From contig JAEZTV010000034.1 of the NCBI GenBank assembly GCA_023421245.1, positions 1 through 64,000 on the forward strand: DNA of 64,000 nucleotides, written 5' to 3'. Positions 9,264-17,681 of this stretch are shown here, piece by piece. Below the pieces are notes generated by a model. It saw only the letters and a list, made by a program, of their open reading frames with translations, did no database searches and was not told the origin of the DNA. Within the stretch, counting starts at the first letter, position 1; every line of letters starts with the position of its first letter. The position numbers and the translations under genes were made by a program. This DNA comes from Bacillota bacterium (GTDB lineage Bacteria; Bacillota; Clostridia; Oscillospirales; Ruminococcaceae).

Positions 9264-9973
9264 GGCAGCTTCTGCAAGGCAAAATGTTTGCCCCTAAAGT
9301 TGACATTAAAGAGGCGGTGCGTTATCTTGGCTACCGAAAGGTAACGCCGGATGACGATATGCTGCGCGATATCACGGCAGCCGCCCGTGAGGTCGAACAG
9401 GCAGCTGCGCCGCGTTTTGTGTGCGCACAGTTTCCGCTTATGCAGGGTGACGGCGTGCTTTCGGTCGCAGATACCACCCTTATGCTGGAGGGCAAAGCGA
9501 TTGCCCGTCACCTGAAGAATAGCCGGCAATGCGTGCTGATGGCGGCAACGCTGGGGGCTTCTATCGATGCGCTGTCCCGCCGCTACCAGGCAATCTCGCC
9601 GCTGCGTGCATTGTTGGCAGATGCCTGTGCAAACGCTTTGATTGAAGATTATTGCGACATGGTACAGGCAGCGGCCGAGCAGGAGGCATGCGCGGCGGAC
9701 GAAAAGCTTACATGGCGGTTTTCACCCGGCTACGCCGACCTGCCGCTTACGGTGCACCGCGTTTTTTTGCCTTTGCTTGATGCGCAAAGGAAGATCGGTT
9801 TGGCCGAAACAGCGCAGCACCTGTTAACCCCGCAAAAATCCGTAACCGCGATTATGGGTATTGTTTCACGCAGGAGTGATATGCCCGCCGGAGGATGTGC
9901 CGAGTGCACAAACCGAGAAAGCTGTAGCTATACACAGGAGGACGCCGATGCTTGCACTGAAAGAACGCATTAA
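9260..9973 (+). CDS. Free-standing MetH reactivation (activation-domain) protein
   Basis: A 237-residue protein resembling the C-terminal AdoMet-binding activation domain of cobalamin methionine synthase, encoded as a separate gene. The RFSPGYADLPL segment matches the AdoMet-contacting R-x-x-PGY motif of that domain. LLTPQKSVTAIMGI fits the region after it. A cysteine-rich tail (CAECTNRESC) follows and may bind metal or a cluster (inference). In Thermotoga maritima the same split arrangement is known. It overlaps metF by 4 bases and metH by 26 bases. Its expected role is reductive remethylation of inactive cob(II)alamin on MetH. Confidence 0.85.
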   Translation: MRQLLQGKMFAPKVDIKEAVRYLGYRKVTPDDDMLRDITAAAREVEQAAAPRFVCAQFPLMQGDGVLSVADTTLMLEGKAIARHLKNSRQCVLMAATLGASIDALSRRYQAISPLRALLADACANALIEDYCDMVQAAAEQEACAADEKLTWRFSPGYADLPLTVHRVFLPLLDAQRKIGLAETAQHLLTPQKSVTAIMGIVSRRSDMPAGGCAECTNRESCSYTQEDADACTERTH

Positions 9974-12320
9974 GCACGACATACTGGTACTCGACGGTGC
10001 TATGGGCACCATGCTGCAGCAGCTTGGTTTGCAGCTGGGGGAATGCCCCGATACCTATAGCATCACCCATCCCAAGATGATAGCAAAGGTACACAGAGGC
10101 TACCTTGAGAGCGGCAGCAACATCATATACACCAACACGTTTGGCGCAAACGCTAAGAAGCTGGCCGATACACCTTACAGCGTAAGCGAGGTAATTACCG
10201 CAGCGGTTTCCATCGCGAAGAAGGAAGCGGCTGCCTTTGGTGCGTATGTCGCACTGGACGTCGGTCCGATTGGTGAGCTGATTGAGCCCATGGGCCCGCT
10301 TGAATTTGAGGAGGCATACCGTTTATTTGCAGAGCAGGTTTGCGCAGGCGCCGCCGCGGGTGCCGACCTTGTTGTCATTGAAACGATGACCGATCTGTAC
10401 GAATGCAAGGCGGCACTGCTCGCGGCAAAAGAAAACTGTAATCTTCCTGTTTTGTGTACCATGAGCTTTGAACAAAATATGCGCACCTTTACCGGCTGCG
10501 ATTATCGTGCCATGGCATTAACACTCGAGGCCTTGGGCGCGGATGCCATCGGCATCAATTGCTCGCTTGGCCCGCTTGAGATTTTGCCGATTGCGCGCGA
10601 ACTGGTTCAATATACTACGCTGCCCGTTGTGGTAAAGCCAAACGCCGGGCTTCCATCCCCCGACAACACCATGTACGCCATTGCGCCGGGGCAGTTTGCC
10701 CAAACGCTCGCCGAATGTATCGGCTTTGGCGTGACAATTGTCGGCGGGTGCTGCGGCACCGATATAACCTATATCTCGGCAATCAAGCAGGCGGTCGCGG
10801 CCATGATCCCTGTTAAACGCGATATCCCGCGCCGCTATGCGGTATGCTCCGGCTCGCGTATGGTTGAGCTTGACCGCGTGCGTGTGATTGGCGAGCGCAT
10901 CAACCCAACCGGCAAGAAAATGTTTCAGCAGGCGCTGAAAGACCGCAACATCGACTATATTCTGCGCCAGGCGATCGAACAGGCGGAGGCGGGTGCGGAG
11001 ATTCTGGATGTGAATGTTGGAATTCCAGATGTAAATGAGCCGGAGATGCTGGTGGCGGTTGTCAAGGCAATACAAAGTGTAACCGACCTGCCGCTGCAGA
11101 TTGACTCCTCGGACCCTGCCGCCATCGAGGCGGCGCTGCGTGCATACAACGGCAAGGCAATCGTCAATTCGGTCAATGGTGACGAGGCGGTGCTTGCAAA
11201 TATCCTGCCCGTTGTTAAGAAATACGGCGCAGCCGTGGTGGGGCTTACGCTGGACGAAAACGGCATCCCCGATACTGCGGCGGAGCGTGTGGAGATTGCA
11301 AAGCGTATTATCGCGCGTGCCGTGCAAATCGGCATTGCGAGAGAGGATGTTTATATCGACTGCCTTGCCCTTACGGTCAGCGCACAGCAGGAAAATGCCA
11401 TGCAAACCCTGCAGGCGATCAAGACGGTCAGCGAGGAGCTGGGGGTCAAAACTGTGCTTGGTGTGTCCAACATCTCGTTCGGTTTGCCCGAGCGCGAGCT
11501 TGTTAACCGCACATTTCTCACCATGGCACTGCATAACGGGCTAAGCCTGCCCATTATTAACCCCAATCTTCGCTCGATGATGGATGTGGTGTATGCAAGC
11601 GAAGTGCTGCTTGGTATCGACCAAAACAGTGAACGCTATGTAGAGCGTTATGCGGCTCTGAAGCTGCCGCCTGCAAGCACACCGGCGGCAGTGTCTGCGC
11701 AGGAGATGAGCATCTCCTATTACATCAAAAAGGGACTGAAAGAGAAGTGCCGTGAGCAGGCGCGCAAATTGCTTGAAACGTTGCCGCCGCTTGAGGTTGT
11801 AAGCGGGCACCTCATCCCCGCGCTTGATGAAGTCGGCAGAGAGTACGAGGAGGGTTCGTTGTTCTTGCCCCAGCTGATACAGGCCGCCGAAACCGCAAAG
11901 GTTGCATTTGAGCTGGTAAATCAGGCCATGCCAAAAGGCCAGCGGCGTAAGGATATGCCCGTGGTACTGTGTACCGTCAAGGGCGATATTCACGACATCG
12001 GCAAGAATATCGTCAAGGTGGTGCTTGAAAACTACGGCTACCGCATCATCGACCTTGGGCGCGATGTTGCGCCGGAGGCCGTTGTGCGCGCCGCAAAAGA
12101 GAGCGGTGCAAAGCTGGTTGGGCTGAGCGCCTTGATGACCACCACTATCAGAAGCATGGAAGAGACAATCGCAGCCCTTAAAAGGGAAGCGGTAGACTGC
12201 AAAATCTGTGTGGGCGGTGCAGTGCTCACCAAGGAGTATTCGGACAAGATGGGTGCGGACTATTACGCAAAGGATGCCAATGAGGCTGTAGCAGTGGCAA
12301 AAGCGGTCTACGGCCAATAG
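9948..12320 (+). CDS. metH: Cobalamin-dependent methionine synthase (short form)
   Basis: A 790-residue MetH lacking the C-terminal activation domain. In order: a homocysteine S-methyltransferase barrel (residues 1-300, zinc cysteines in NCSLGP and GGCCGTD), a pterin-binding domain (about 320-590, RINPTGKK, DVNVGIPD), a cobalamin cap (about 605-695) and a Rossmann B12 domain with the cobalt-ligand motif DIHDIG near residue 682. It transfers methyl from methyl-THF to homocysteine. The ATG at 9948 follows CAGGAGGA. The longer upstream frame would lie wholly inside the previous gene. The missing fourth domain is supplied by the overlapping upstream gene. Confidence 0.96.
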   Translation: MLALKERIKHDILVLDGAMGTMLQQLGLQLGECPDTYSITHPKMIAKVHRGYLESGSNIIYTNTFGANAKKLADTPYSVSEVITAAVSIAKKEAAAFGAYVALDVGPIGELIEPMGPLEFEEAYRLFAEQVCAGAAAGADLVVIETMTDLYECKAALLAAKENCNLPVLCTMSFEQNMRTFTGCDYRAMALTLEALGADAIGINCSLGPLEILPIARELVQYTTLPVVVKPNAGLPSPDNTMYAIAPGQFAQTLAECIGFGVTIVGGCCGTDITYISAIKQAVAAMIPVKRDIPRRYAVCSGSRMVELDRVRVIGERINPTGKKMFQQALKDRNIDYILRQAIEQAEAGAEILDVNVGIPDVNEPEMLVAVVKAIQSVTDLPLQIDSSDPAAIEAALRAYNGKAIVNSVNGDEAVLANILPVVKKYGAAVVGLTLDENGIPDTAAERVEIAKRIIARAVQIGIAREDVYIDCLALTVSAQQENAMQTLQAIKTVSEELGVKTVLGVSNISFGLPERELVNRTFLTMALHNGLSLPIINPNLRSMMDVVYASEVLLGIDQNSERYVERYAALKLPPASTPAAVSAQEMSISYYIKKGLKEKCREQARKLLETLPPLEVVSGHLIPALDEVGREYEEGSLFLPQLIQAAETAKVAFELVNQAMPKGQRRKDMPVVLCTVKGDIHDIGKNIVKVVLENYGYRIIDLGRDVAPEAVVRAAKESGAKLVGLSALMTTTIRSMEETIAALKREAVDCKICVGGAVLTKEYSDKMGADYYAKDANEAVAVAKAVYGQ

Positions 12321-12378
12321 CCGCTGCGGCGCACGCTTTTGCACGGCCGACAACAAACGGAAGGGCGAGGAGAATACT

Positions 12379-13566
12379 ATGAAAATACAATGGAACAAAA
12401 ACTACACAACAATTGCAGTTTACGCGTTACTGGTCATATGCGGTGGCATCCTGTTTTATCTCATCACAAGCCGTCTGGAGATTACAATGTCCTTCTTAAC
12501 AAAGGTTGGAAACCTGCTGCTTCCCTTTGTTTACGGCTTTGCCATTGCGTATGTGCTCAATCCTTTATGCCGTTGGCTGGAGAGTAAAATGTTTGCTTTT
12601 GTAAGCAAAAAGAAGGCGCGGCCCAAGATGCGGCGCAGTCTTGCAGTTACCGCAACCTATCTTATTGCGGCAGCCCTGCTTACAGGCACCATGATGTTTG
12701 TAGTGCCGCAGGTGGCGTCCAACCTAAGAACCATAAGCCTAAATATTTCGGCGTATTATGACAACGCTATGAGCGGCTTGCGTGACCTGATGTTGTCGCT
12801 TGGCTTTGCAGAAACGTTTGTAGACCAGCAGATGCAATCCATCTTTGGATATTTGGATGGGCTGCTCGATAAATCTTCAGAGATTATTGCAAAGGCGCTG
12901 CCTTATGTGTACGGTTTTACCAAATCATTTACTACGGTGCTGCTCAACCTTGTGGTGGGTGTTGTAATCTCAATTTATGTGCTTGCCGCCAAGGAACGTA
13001 TCTTTGCAAAGAGTAAAAAACTTTTGTTTGCGCTCTTTCCGCAGGCCTTTGCAAACAAAGCCATCGAGGTGACCCGCTCAAGCAACCGAATCTTTTCAGG
13101 CTTTATTACGGGTAATATTATCGACTCACTGCTGGTTGGCGTTTTGTGCTATATCGGTATGCTAATCTTCGGCTTTCCGTTTGCCTTGCTTGTTTCGGTT
13201 ATTGTCGGCATCACCAACCTCATTCCGTACTTTGGGCCGTTTATCGGGGCAATTCCGTCAATCATCCTTATTTTATTGTACGATCCGATGAAGGGAATTG
13301 GATTTGCGGTCTTTGTACTTATCCTTCAGCAGATTGACGGCAATATTATTGCTCCCAAAATTCTGGGCCAATCTACCGGACTTTCGCCAATTTGGGTGAT
13401 GTTCGCAGTCATTGTCGGTGGCGGCGTATTTGGCATAGTGGGGATGTTCGTGGGTGTTCCGGTGTTTTCGGTAATCTACTCGCTGACCAAAGAATTTTTT
13501 AATGCCCGCCTTGCTAAAAAGGGGCTTAGCACCCAAACCAGCAGCTATGATTCCAACCTGCATTAA
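12379..13566 (+). CDS. AI-2E/PerM family transporter (UPF0118)
   Basis: A 395-residue polytopic membrane protein of the AI-2E transporter (PerM/YtvI) superfamily. It shows the N-terminal hydrophobic hairpin, a soluble-looking middle (about residues 110-190) and the conserved C-terminal segments GITNLIPYFGPFIG and ILQQIDGNIIAPKILG. Some homologs are Na+/H+ antiporters, and others are reported to export autoinducer-2. The substrate cannot be deduced here. The ATG at 12379 follows GGCGAGGAG. It is 58 bases after metH with no terminator between them, so co-transcription is possible. Confidence 0.88.
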   Translation: MKIQWNKNYTTIAVYALLVICGGILFYLITSRLEITMSFLTKVGNLLLPFVYGFAIAYVLNPLCRWLESKMFAFVSKKKARPKMRRSLAVTATYLIAAALLTGTMMFVVPQVASNLRTISLNISAYYDNAMSGLRDLMLSLGFAETFVDQQMQSIFGYLDGLLDKSSEIIAKALPYVYGFTKSFTTVLLNLVVGVVISIYVLAAKERIFAKSKKLLFALFPQAFANKAIEVTRSSNRIFSGFITGNIIDSLLVGVLCYIGMLIFGFPFALLVSVIVGITNLIPYFGPFIGAIPSIILILLYDPMKGIGFAVFVLILQQIDGNIIAPKILGQSTGLSPIWVMFAVIVGGGVFGIVGMFVGVPVFSVIYSLTKEFFNARLAKKGLSTQTSSYDSNLH

Positions 13567-13716
13567 AAACACGGACACATTCTTGACCGTCAAGTCTTGT
13601 ACAGCTTTCCCAACCAAACAGTAGATTTTAACAATTAAAAAGCCTGTCGTTTAAAACGGAGAGGTGTTCAATCGCTCGAAAGGGAATAATTTGTGCATAA
13701 TGGAATAAATGTACTG

Positions 13717-13746
13717 GTACCTTGTATATAGTTTTATGCAAGGTAC
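13717..13746. promoter_or_regulatory. Inverted repeat upstream of the PadR operon
   Basis: GTACCTTG (13717-13724) and CAAGGTAC (13739-13746) form a perfect 8-bp dyad with a 14-base spacer, 19 bases before the -35 box of the padR promoter. It could be the PadR autoregulatory operator. It is followed by TAATTTTT, so it could instead be the terminator of the permease gene. Confidence 0.45.
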
Positions 13747-13764
13747 TAATTTTTAAATAGTATA

Positions 13765-13793
13765 TTGCAATGTACAGTAGCTTGTTATATAAT
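13765..13793 (+). promoter_or_regulatory. SigA-type promoter of the PadR operon
   Basis: TTGCAA (13765-13770) and a perfect TATAAT (13788-13793) have a 17-base spacer, 85 bases before the padR start. Confidence 0.7.
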
Positions 13794-13877
13794 GTAGTCG
13801 GATTGATAAGCAAATAGAGAAAGGTATGTGTTTATTTTCTGTATACAGCGAAGCAAATCGGAAAGGAGTGTCGTTAC

Positions 13878-14204
13878 ATGAATGTTCAGTACAAAAAAGG
13901 CGTGCTGGAACTGTGCGTGCTTTCACTGGTACGGCAGGGAGACAAGTATGGCTACGAGCTTGCCGAGGCAATCAGCAGGGATATTCCGGTAGCTGAGGGT
14001 ACCATCTACCCGCTGTTGCGACGGCTGAAGAACGAGGGCTATTTTGAGGTTTATATTAAGGATTCAAGCGAAGGGCCGCCGCGCAAATACTACAGGCTAA
14101 CGCAAAAGGGCCTCGACATGCAAAAGGAGCAATTTAAGGAATGGTCCGAATTCAACAAACAAGTCATCAAGGTGATTGGGGGTCTTGGATATGAAGAAGA
14201 ATGA
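13878..14204 (+). CDS. PadR family transcriptional regulator
   Basis: A 108-residue winged-helix repressor of the short PadR subfamily. It has the hallmark KGVLELCVLSLV start, then YGYELAEAI and the recognition segment EGTIYPLLRRLKNEGYF, followed by GPPRKYYRLTQKG in the wing. A short C-terminal dimerisation helix follows. The ATG at 13878 has GAAAGGAGTG upstream. The last 14 bases overlap the next gene. PadR-HAAS-DUF4097 trios are common in Firmicutes, where the regulator controls its own operon. The inducer is unknown. Confidence 0.93.
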   Translation: MNVQYKKGVLELCVLSLVRQGDKYGYELAEAISRDIPVAEGTIYPLLRRLKNEGYFEVYIKDSSEGPPRKYYRLTQKGLDMQKEQFKEWSEFNKQVIKVIGGLGYEEE

Positions 14205-14766
14205 TTACTTGGCGCTGCTCAACTCACATCTCACCGGATTGCCGGAAAACGAAAAGGTAGAAATCATCCTTGATTTTGAGGAGCATTTTTCAGCAGGACT
14301 CGCAAAGGGTAAAACGGAGGAAGACATCTGCAAAGATTTGGGCGATCCCGTTCGTAACGCAGAGCAGTATGTTGCAAACAGCGTATCGCGTGCTTACATG
14401 GCGTCCGTACCGCCGGTGGTTGCGGCGGCCGGTGCACAGCAGGGCACGGTCTATACATCGCCCGTAAGGCCTGCACCGCAGAGCAATGCACAGACTACCT
14501 ATCTGGTCCTCTTCATCCTGTCCGTTCTCTTTGCGGTGTTTATGTATGTCACCATGGTGCCGGTGCTCATTAGTGGGGGAGCGGTGTTTGTTTCCGGCTT
14601 TGCGGCGGGTGCTGTTATGGGTTCATGGGTAGTTATGGCGCTGCTTGCATCGGTTGGCATATTTCTTATGGCGCTTTCGGTTCTGATTCTGCTCTCGGTC
14701 ACATGGCTGTGCATTTTTTTGTATCGTAAGTACCGGCAGGATAAGAAGGAGGAGGCTGTGCAATGA
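14191..14766 (+). CDS. HAAS/DUF1700 membrane protein
   Basis: A 191-residue protein. The N-terminus (MKKNDYLALLNSHLTGLPEN) and EEDICKDLGDPVRNAEQYV form the HAAS-type cytoplasmic helical domain seen in DUF1700 proteins. A Pro/Ala-rich linker and two to three membrane segments in the C-terminal half follow (about residues 105-185). Such proteins often act as sensors or anti-regulators next to PadR. The ATG at 14191 is preferred over the TTG at 14176 because the G-run at 14178-14182 can act as ribosome binding site. It overlaps padR and, by 4 bases, the DUF4097 gene. Confidence 0.85.
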   Translation: MKKNDYLALLNSHLTGLPENEKVEIILDFEEHFSAGLAKGKTEEDICKDLGDPVRNAEQYVANSVSRAYMASVPPVVAAAGAQQGTVYTSPVRPAPQSNAQTTYLVLFILSVLFAVFMYVTMVPVLISGGAVFVSGFAAGAVMGSWVVMALLASVGIFLMALSVLILLSVTWLCIFLYRKYRQDKKEEAVQ

Positions 14767-15785
14767 AAAAAGCAGTTATTATTACCGCAATCGTTACCGT
14801 AGTCTCACTTTTGTGTGTTATTGGCTTTGGAATAGCGGCCGTTTTGATGGGGCTGCCCGTTGCCGCCGACCAGATTGGCCGAATTATTCAAGGCGACCGC
14901 TCCATCATCGGCCTTAATATCGGCGATTTTATATCGGAGGTATTTGACGGAGTTGATTCTTCGGTAAGTTTTGTTGCGGATGACAGTCAATCCAAAACAC
15001 TTGACCTTTCTGGCGCAACCCGTGTTGAGATTAGGGTAGATGCCGCACGGGTTGAGATTACGCCGGTGCAGGGTAATACTGCCACAATCAGGCTGGATAC
15101 CGCGGGCGTGGTACGAGGCAAACGCAGCCTGAGAACTGAAGTATCGGGCAATACGGCAGTCATTGAATCGCGTCTTAACGGAGTTAGCGTTGGCTTTACG
15201 GGCATTACCCATACCAAGCTCTACATCAGCCTGCCTGAAAAACAGTACGAAGAGATCATGATCAAGCTCAGTGCGGGGGATCTTTCGGTATCGAATCCTA
15301 ATTGTAAGCGGCTTGACCTTAAACTGGATGCCGGAAATACCACAATAAAAAATGCGTTGGCCGATTCAATGATTCTTTCGTGCGATGCGGGTAACATTGA
15401 TGTTAAAACCGCAACCGTAGGCACAGTGGATATTGATGTGGACGCAGGAAACGTTGACCTGCGCGATGTCAAAGGAAAAACGCTTAACATCTCGGTTGAT
15501 GCAGGCAACACATCCCTTACAGGCAACAGCGCGTTTACCGATGCAATTGATGCCGAACTTAACATGGGCAACATCGACCTCAAGCTTGCCGAGGATATCG
15601 GTTTTACACTTGCCTTTGAGGCGGATATGGGAAGCTTTTTAAACCGCTTTGCCGGTAAATCAGAAATGACATCGTTTGGAATGAACACCGAAGACTTTGT
15701 CTCGCAAAAGGGTTCGTTTGAATATCTCGATGGCGCATGTGCTATCAACCTCAAGATTAATATGGGCAACATCACAATTATGTAA
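14763..15785 (+). CDS. DUF4097 beta-repeat membrane-anchored protein
   Basis: A 340-residue protein with an N-terminal membrane segment (residues 5-32) and an extracellular beta-solenoid-like domain. A short repeat around (L/V)DAGN or NMGNI recurs about every 20 residues from residue 190 on (LDAGNTTIK, CDAGNIDVK, VDAGNVDLR, VDAGNTSLT, NMGNIDLK, NMGNITIM). This is the signature of DUF4097, related to LiaG-type envelope-stress proteins. The start overlaps the upstream stop (ATGA), so the three genes are translationally coupled. Its function in the envelope is inferred from the family, not demonstrated. Confidence 0.85.
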   Translation: MKKAVIITAIVTVVSLLCVIGFGIAAVLMGLPVAADQIGRIIQGDRSIIGLNIGDFISEVFDGVDSSVSFVADDSQSKTLDLSGATRVEIRVDAARVEITPVQGNTATIRLDTAGVVRGKRSLRTEVSGNTAVIESRLNGVSVGFTGITHTKLYISLPEKQYEEIMIKLSAGDLSVSNPNCKRLDLKLDAGNTTIKNALADSMILSCDAGNIDVKTATVGTVDIDVDAGNVDLRDVKGKTLNISVDAGNTSLTGNSAFTDAIDAELNMGNIDLKLAEDIGFTLAFEADMGSFLNRFAGKSEMTSFGMNTEDFVSQKGSFEYLDGACAINLKINMGNITIM

Positions 15786-15805
15786 GCGTTGCGGGAAATT
15801 GCTGT

Positions 15806-15847
15806 AAGGGGTCGGTGCAGAGCCGGCCCCTTGCTTTCCGTTTTTTG
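15806..15847 (+). terminator. Terminator after the PadR-HAAS-DUF4097 operon
   Basis: The stem GGGGTCGG (15808-15815) with CCGGCCCC (15823-15830), one G-U wobble, is extended by two A-T pairs and followed by TTGCTTTCCGTTTTTT. Confidence 0.8.
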
Positions 15848-15954
15848 TCTTGCGTTTCCCTCTTGCTTAGTTGTAAGATAGTAAAGTACGGGTAAAGGGG
15901 AAGAGCGTCCTTGTGCTTTGGTGCAGGGAACGGCATGAAAGGGGCATGATGTTA

Positions 15955-16617
15955 ATGAAATGTTGTATCTTTGATCTTGACGGAACACTGCTTAATACAC
16001 TCGACGATCTTGCCGCAAGCTGCAATTATGCGCTTGCACAGCATGGCTTTTCTGTTCACAACACAGATGATTACCGCTGCTTTGTAGGCAACGGAGTAGA
16101 CAAACTCATCGAGCGCGCCACCTTATCGGGTGTGACCCAAGCGCAAAAGATTGCGGTCAAAGAGACATTCTCAGCACATTATGCCAAGCATTTTATGGAT
16201 TTAACCACGCCGTACGACGGCATAGAGGCGCTCCTGCGGGTGCTGCACCTTAATGGAATACGCACCTGCGTGGTTACCAACAAGCCGCATGCGTTTGCGG
16301 TTGAGCTCTTAACGATGATTTTCGGCGCAAAGTTTTTTGATATCATTATTGGTGCCTCAGAGCAATTAGCCAAAAAGCCTTCGCCGGACGGAGTGATGCA
16401 GTGCATGCAGCGCTTGCAAATGCAACCGGAGGAGTGTGTATACATCGGGGACTCCGATATCGATGTTATGACGGCTAAAAACGCAGGCATTCTCTCGATC
16501 GGTGCGGCATGGGGTTTTCGGGGAGAAGAGGAGCTTGCGGCAGCGGGGGCGGATTATATTGCAACGCATCCAATTGACATCGCCGCATATCTGATTACGG
16601 CCCGAAAATCGTCTTGA
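15955..16617 (+). CDS. HAD phosphatase, phosphoglycolate phosphatase-like
   Basis: A 220-residue HAD-superfamily hydrolase with all four motifs: DLDGTLLNT (nucleophile Asp near the N-terminus), VVTNKP, the lysine in KKPSPDG, and GDSDIDVMTAKNAG. The cap is of the helical (C1) type used by Gph and PpaX. The substrate is probably phosphoglycolate or another small phosphomonoester, but sequence alone does not decide. Three in-frame ATGs exist (15946, 15949, 15955). GAAAGGGG at 15937-15944 is best spaced for the last one, and the protein then begins MKCCIFDLDG. Its stop codon overlaps the -35 box of the next promoter. Confidence 0.88.
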   Translation: MKCCIFDLDGTLLNTLDDLAASCNYALAQHGFSVHNTDDYRCFVGNGVDKLIERATLSGVTQAQKIAVKETFSAHYAKHFMDLTTPYDGIEALLRVLHLNGIRTCVVTNKPHAFAVELLTMIFGAKFFDIIIGASEQLAKKPSPDGVMQCMQRLQMQPEECVYIGDSDIDVMTAKNAGILSIGAAWGFRGEEELAAAGADYIATHPIDIAAYLITARKSS

Positions 16618-16642
16618 CAAAATGACGGATTCCATTTATTAT
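16614..16642 (+). promoter_or_regulatory. SigA-type promoter of the T-box transcript
   Basis: A perfect TTGACA (16614-16619), whose GA lies in the gph stop codon, and TATTAT (16637-16642) are separated by 17 bases. Transcription would start just before stem I of the T-box leader. Confidence 0.75.
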
Positions 16643-16663
16643 AAAGCTAACAATATAGATAAT

Positions 16664-16939
16664 GGCTGTGACGGAGACGGGTTTTCCATTGCATTTTCAG
16701 AGAGTCGGCGGATGGTGCAAGCCGGCAGTGCAAGGGTAATGTGCCTTATCACTCCCGAGCCGGAACGTCAACGCCCTGTGTGAGGGTCAGTAGCGTTATC
16801 CCGTATGACTGCGTTAAGGTCGGAGGTTTGTTAGAACCTTGCTTAAGTGGTGTATCAACACAATATTGGGTGGTACCGCGGGCTATAGAAATAACCGGCT
16901 CGTCCCAATTCCGTATCGGATGGGGCGGGTCTTTGTTTT
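16664..16939 (+). promoter_or_regulatory. T-box riboswitch, probable tRNA-Val specifier (GUC)
   Basis: The T-box core GGGTGGTACCGCGG is at 16868-16881. The stem I distal signature CAGAGAGTCGG...GGTGCAAGCCGG is around 16699-16725. The base of stem I can pair GGC-GT (16664-16669) with ACGCC (16770-16774). Immediately before that, the specifier loop reads GAAC-GTC-A, giving specifier GTC at 16767-16769 (valine). The UGGU bulge expects an A discriminator, compatible with tRNA-Val. A competing terminator has an 11-bp stem (16897-16907 with 16921-16931) and a TTTGTTTT tail. Uncharged tRNA should permit read-through into the downstream regulator gene. Confidence 0.88.
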
Positions 16940-16985
16940 ACCCTGCTTTATCATCCACAAAAAGTAAACTGGGGAGGATTTATCA

Positions 16986-17564
16986 ATGGAGCCTAGGATT
17001 GTTGAGATTGCCGAGCGAGTTCGAACCCTGCGGGAGATTTTGGAGATTACAGTGGACGAGATGGCAAAGGCTACCGGTGTGACCACCGCAGAGTACCGGC
17101 AGCTTGAGAATGGTGAGGCAGATTTCTCATTCACCTTTCTGTTTAAGTGTTCCGAGCGCTTTGGGGTGGATATTGTAGAGCTGTTGACGGGCGAAAATCC
17201 CCGCCTTTCATTTTACACCGTGGTGCGAAAGGATCAGGGCTTGCCCATCGAGCGCCGCAAAGGCTTTCGCTACCAGCACCTTGCACCGCTGTTCAAAAAC
17301 AAGCTTGCGGAGCCGTTTTTGGTTACCGCGCCCTATAGTGAAGAGGAACAGACTAAACCAATGCACCTGAGCTATCACGAGGGGCAGGAGCTTGACTTTG
17401 TACTGGAAGGCAAGCTAAAGGTCGCCATGGAAGGACACATCGAATATCTCGAGCCTGGTGACGCTATCTATTATGACTCCGGTCATGGACACGGCATGAT
17501 TGCAACGGGCGGAGCGGACTGTAAATTCCTTGCGATCGTGCTTAAAAGTCAAAACAAAGAATGA
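16986..17564 (+). CDS. XRE-family regulator with C-terminal cupin
   Basis: A 192-residue regulator with an N-terminal XRE helix-turn-helix (residues 8-65; TVDEMAKATGVTTAEYRQLE is the helix-turn-helix core) and a C-terminal cupin_2 sensor domain (about 115-188; HEGQELDFVLEGKLKV, YLEPGDAIYYDSGHGHG). Proteins of this layout (SutR/PuuR-like) sense a small metabolite and often regulate a neighbouring catabolic or CoA-ligase gene. The ATG at 16986 follows GGGGAGGA. It is the first gene behind the T-box leader. The acyl-CoA ligase follows 117 bases later with no terminator between, so they are likely one transcript. Confidence 0.9.
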   Translation: MEPRIVEIAERVRTLREILEITVDEMAKATGVTTAEYRQLENGEADFSFTFLFKCSERFGVDIVELLTGENPRLSFYTVVRKDQGLPIERRKGFRYQHLAPLFKNKLAEPFLVTAPYSEEEQTKPMHLSYHEGQELDFVLEGKLKVAMEGHIEYLEPGDAIYYDSGHGHGMIATGGADCKFLAIVLKSQNKE

Positions 17565-17681
17565 GACCTGAACGCCGAGGGTCTTATACTGTTTCCATGT
17601 TAAAGGATAAATTTTTTCTGTTTCTTAACCCTGCTCAGTATTGCGGGTATGTCGTAATGACGTGAAAGGAATGATTGAACT

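Noticed and set aside
10518..11534. 338-residue minus-strand frame
   Set aside because: It is antisense to metH, which is fully conserved across the same bases.
16741..17082. 113-residue plus-strand frame
   Set aside because: It lies across the T-box specifier, antiterminator and terminator and runs into the XRE gene in another frame.
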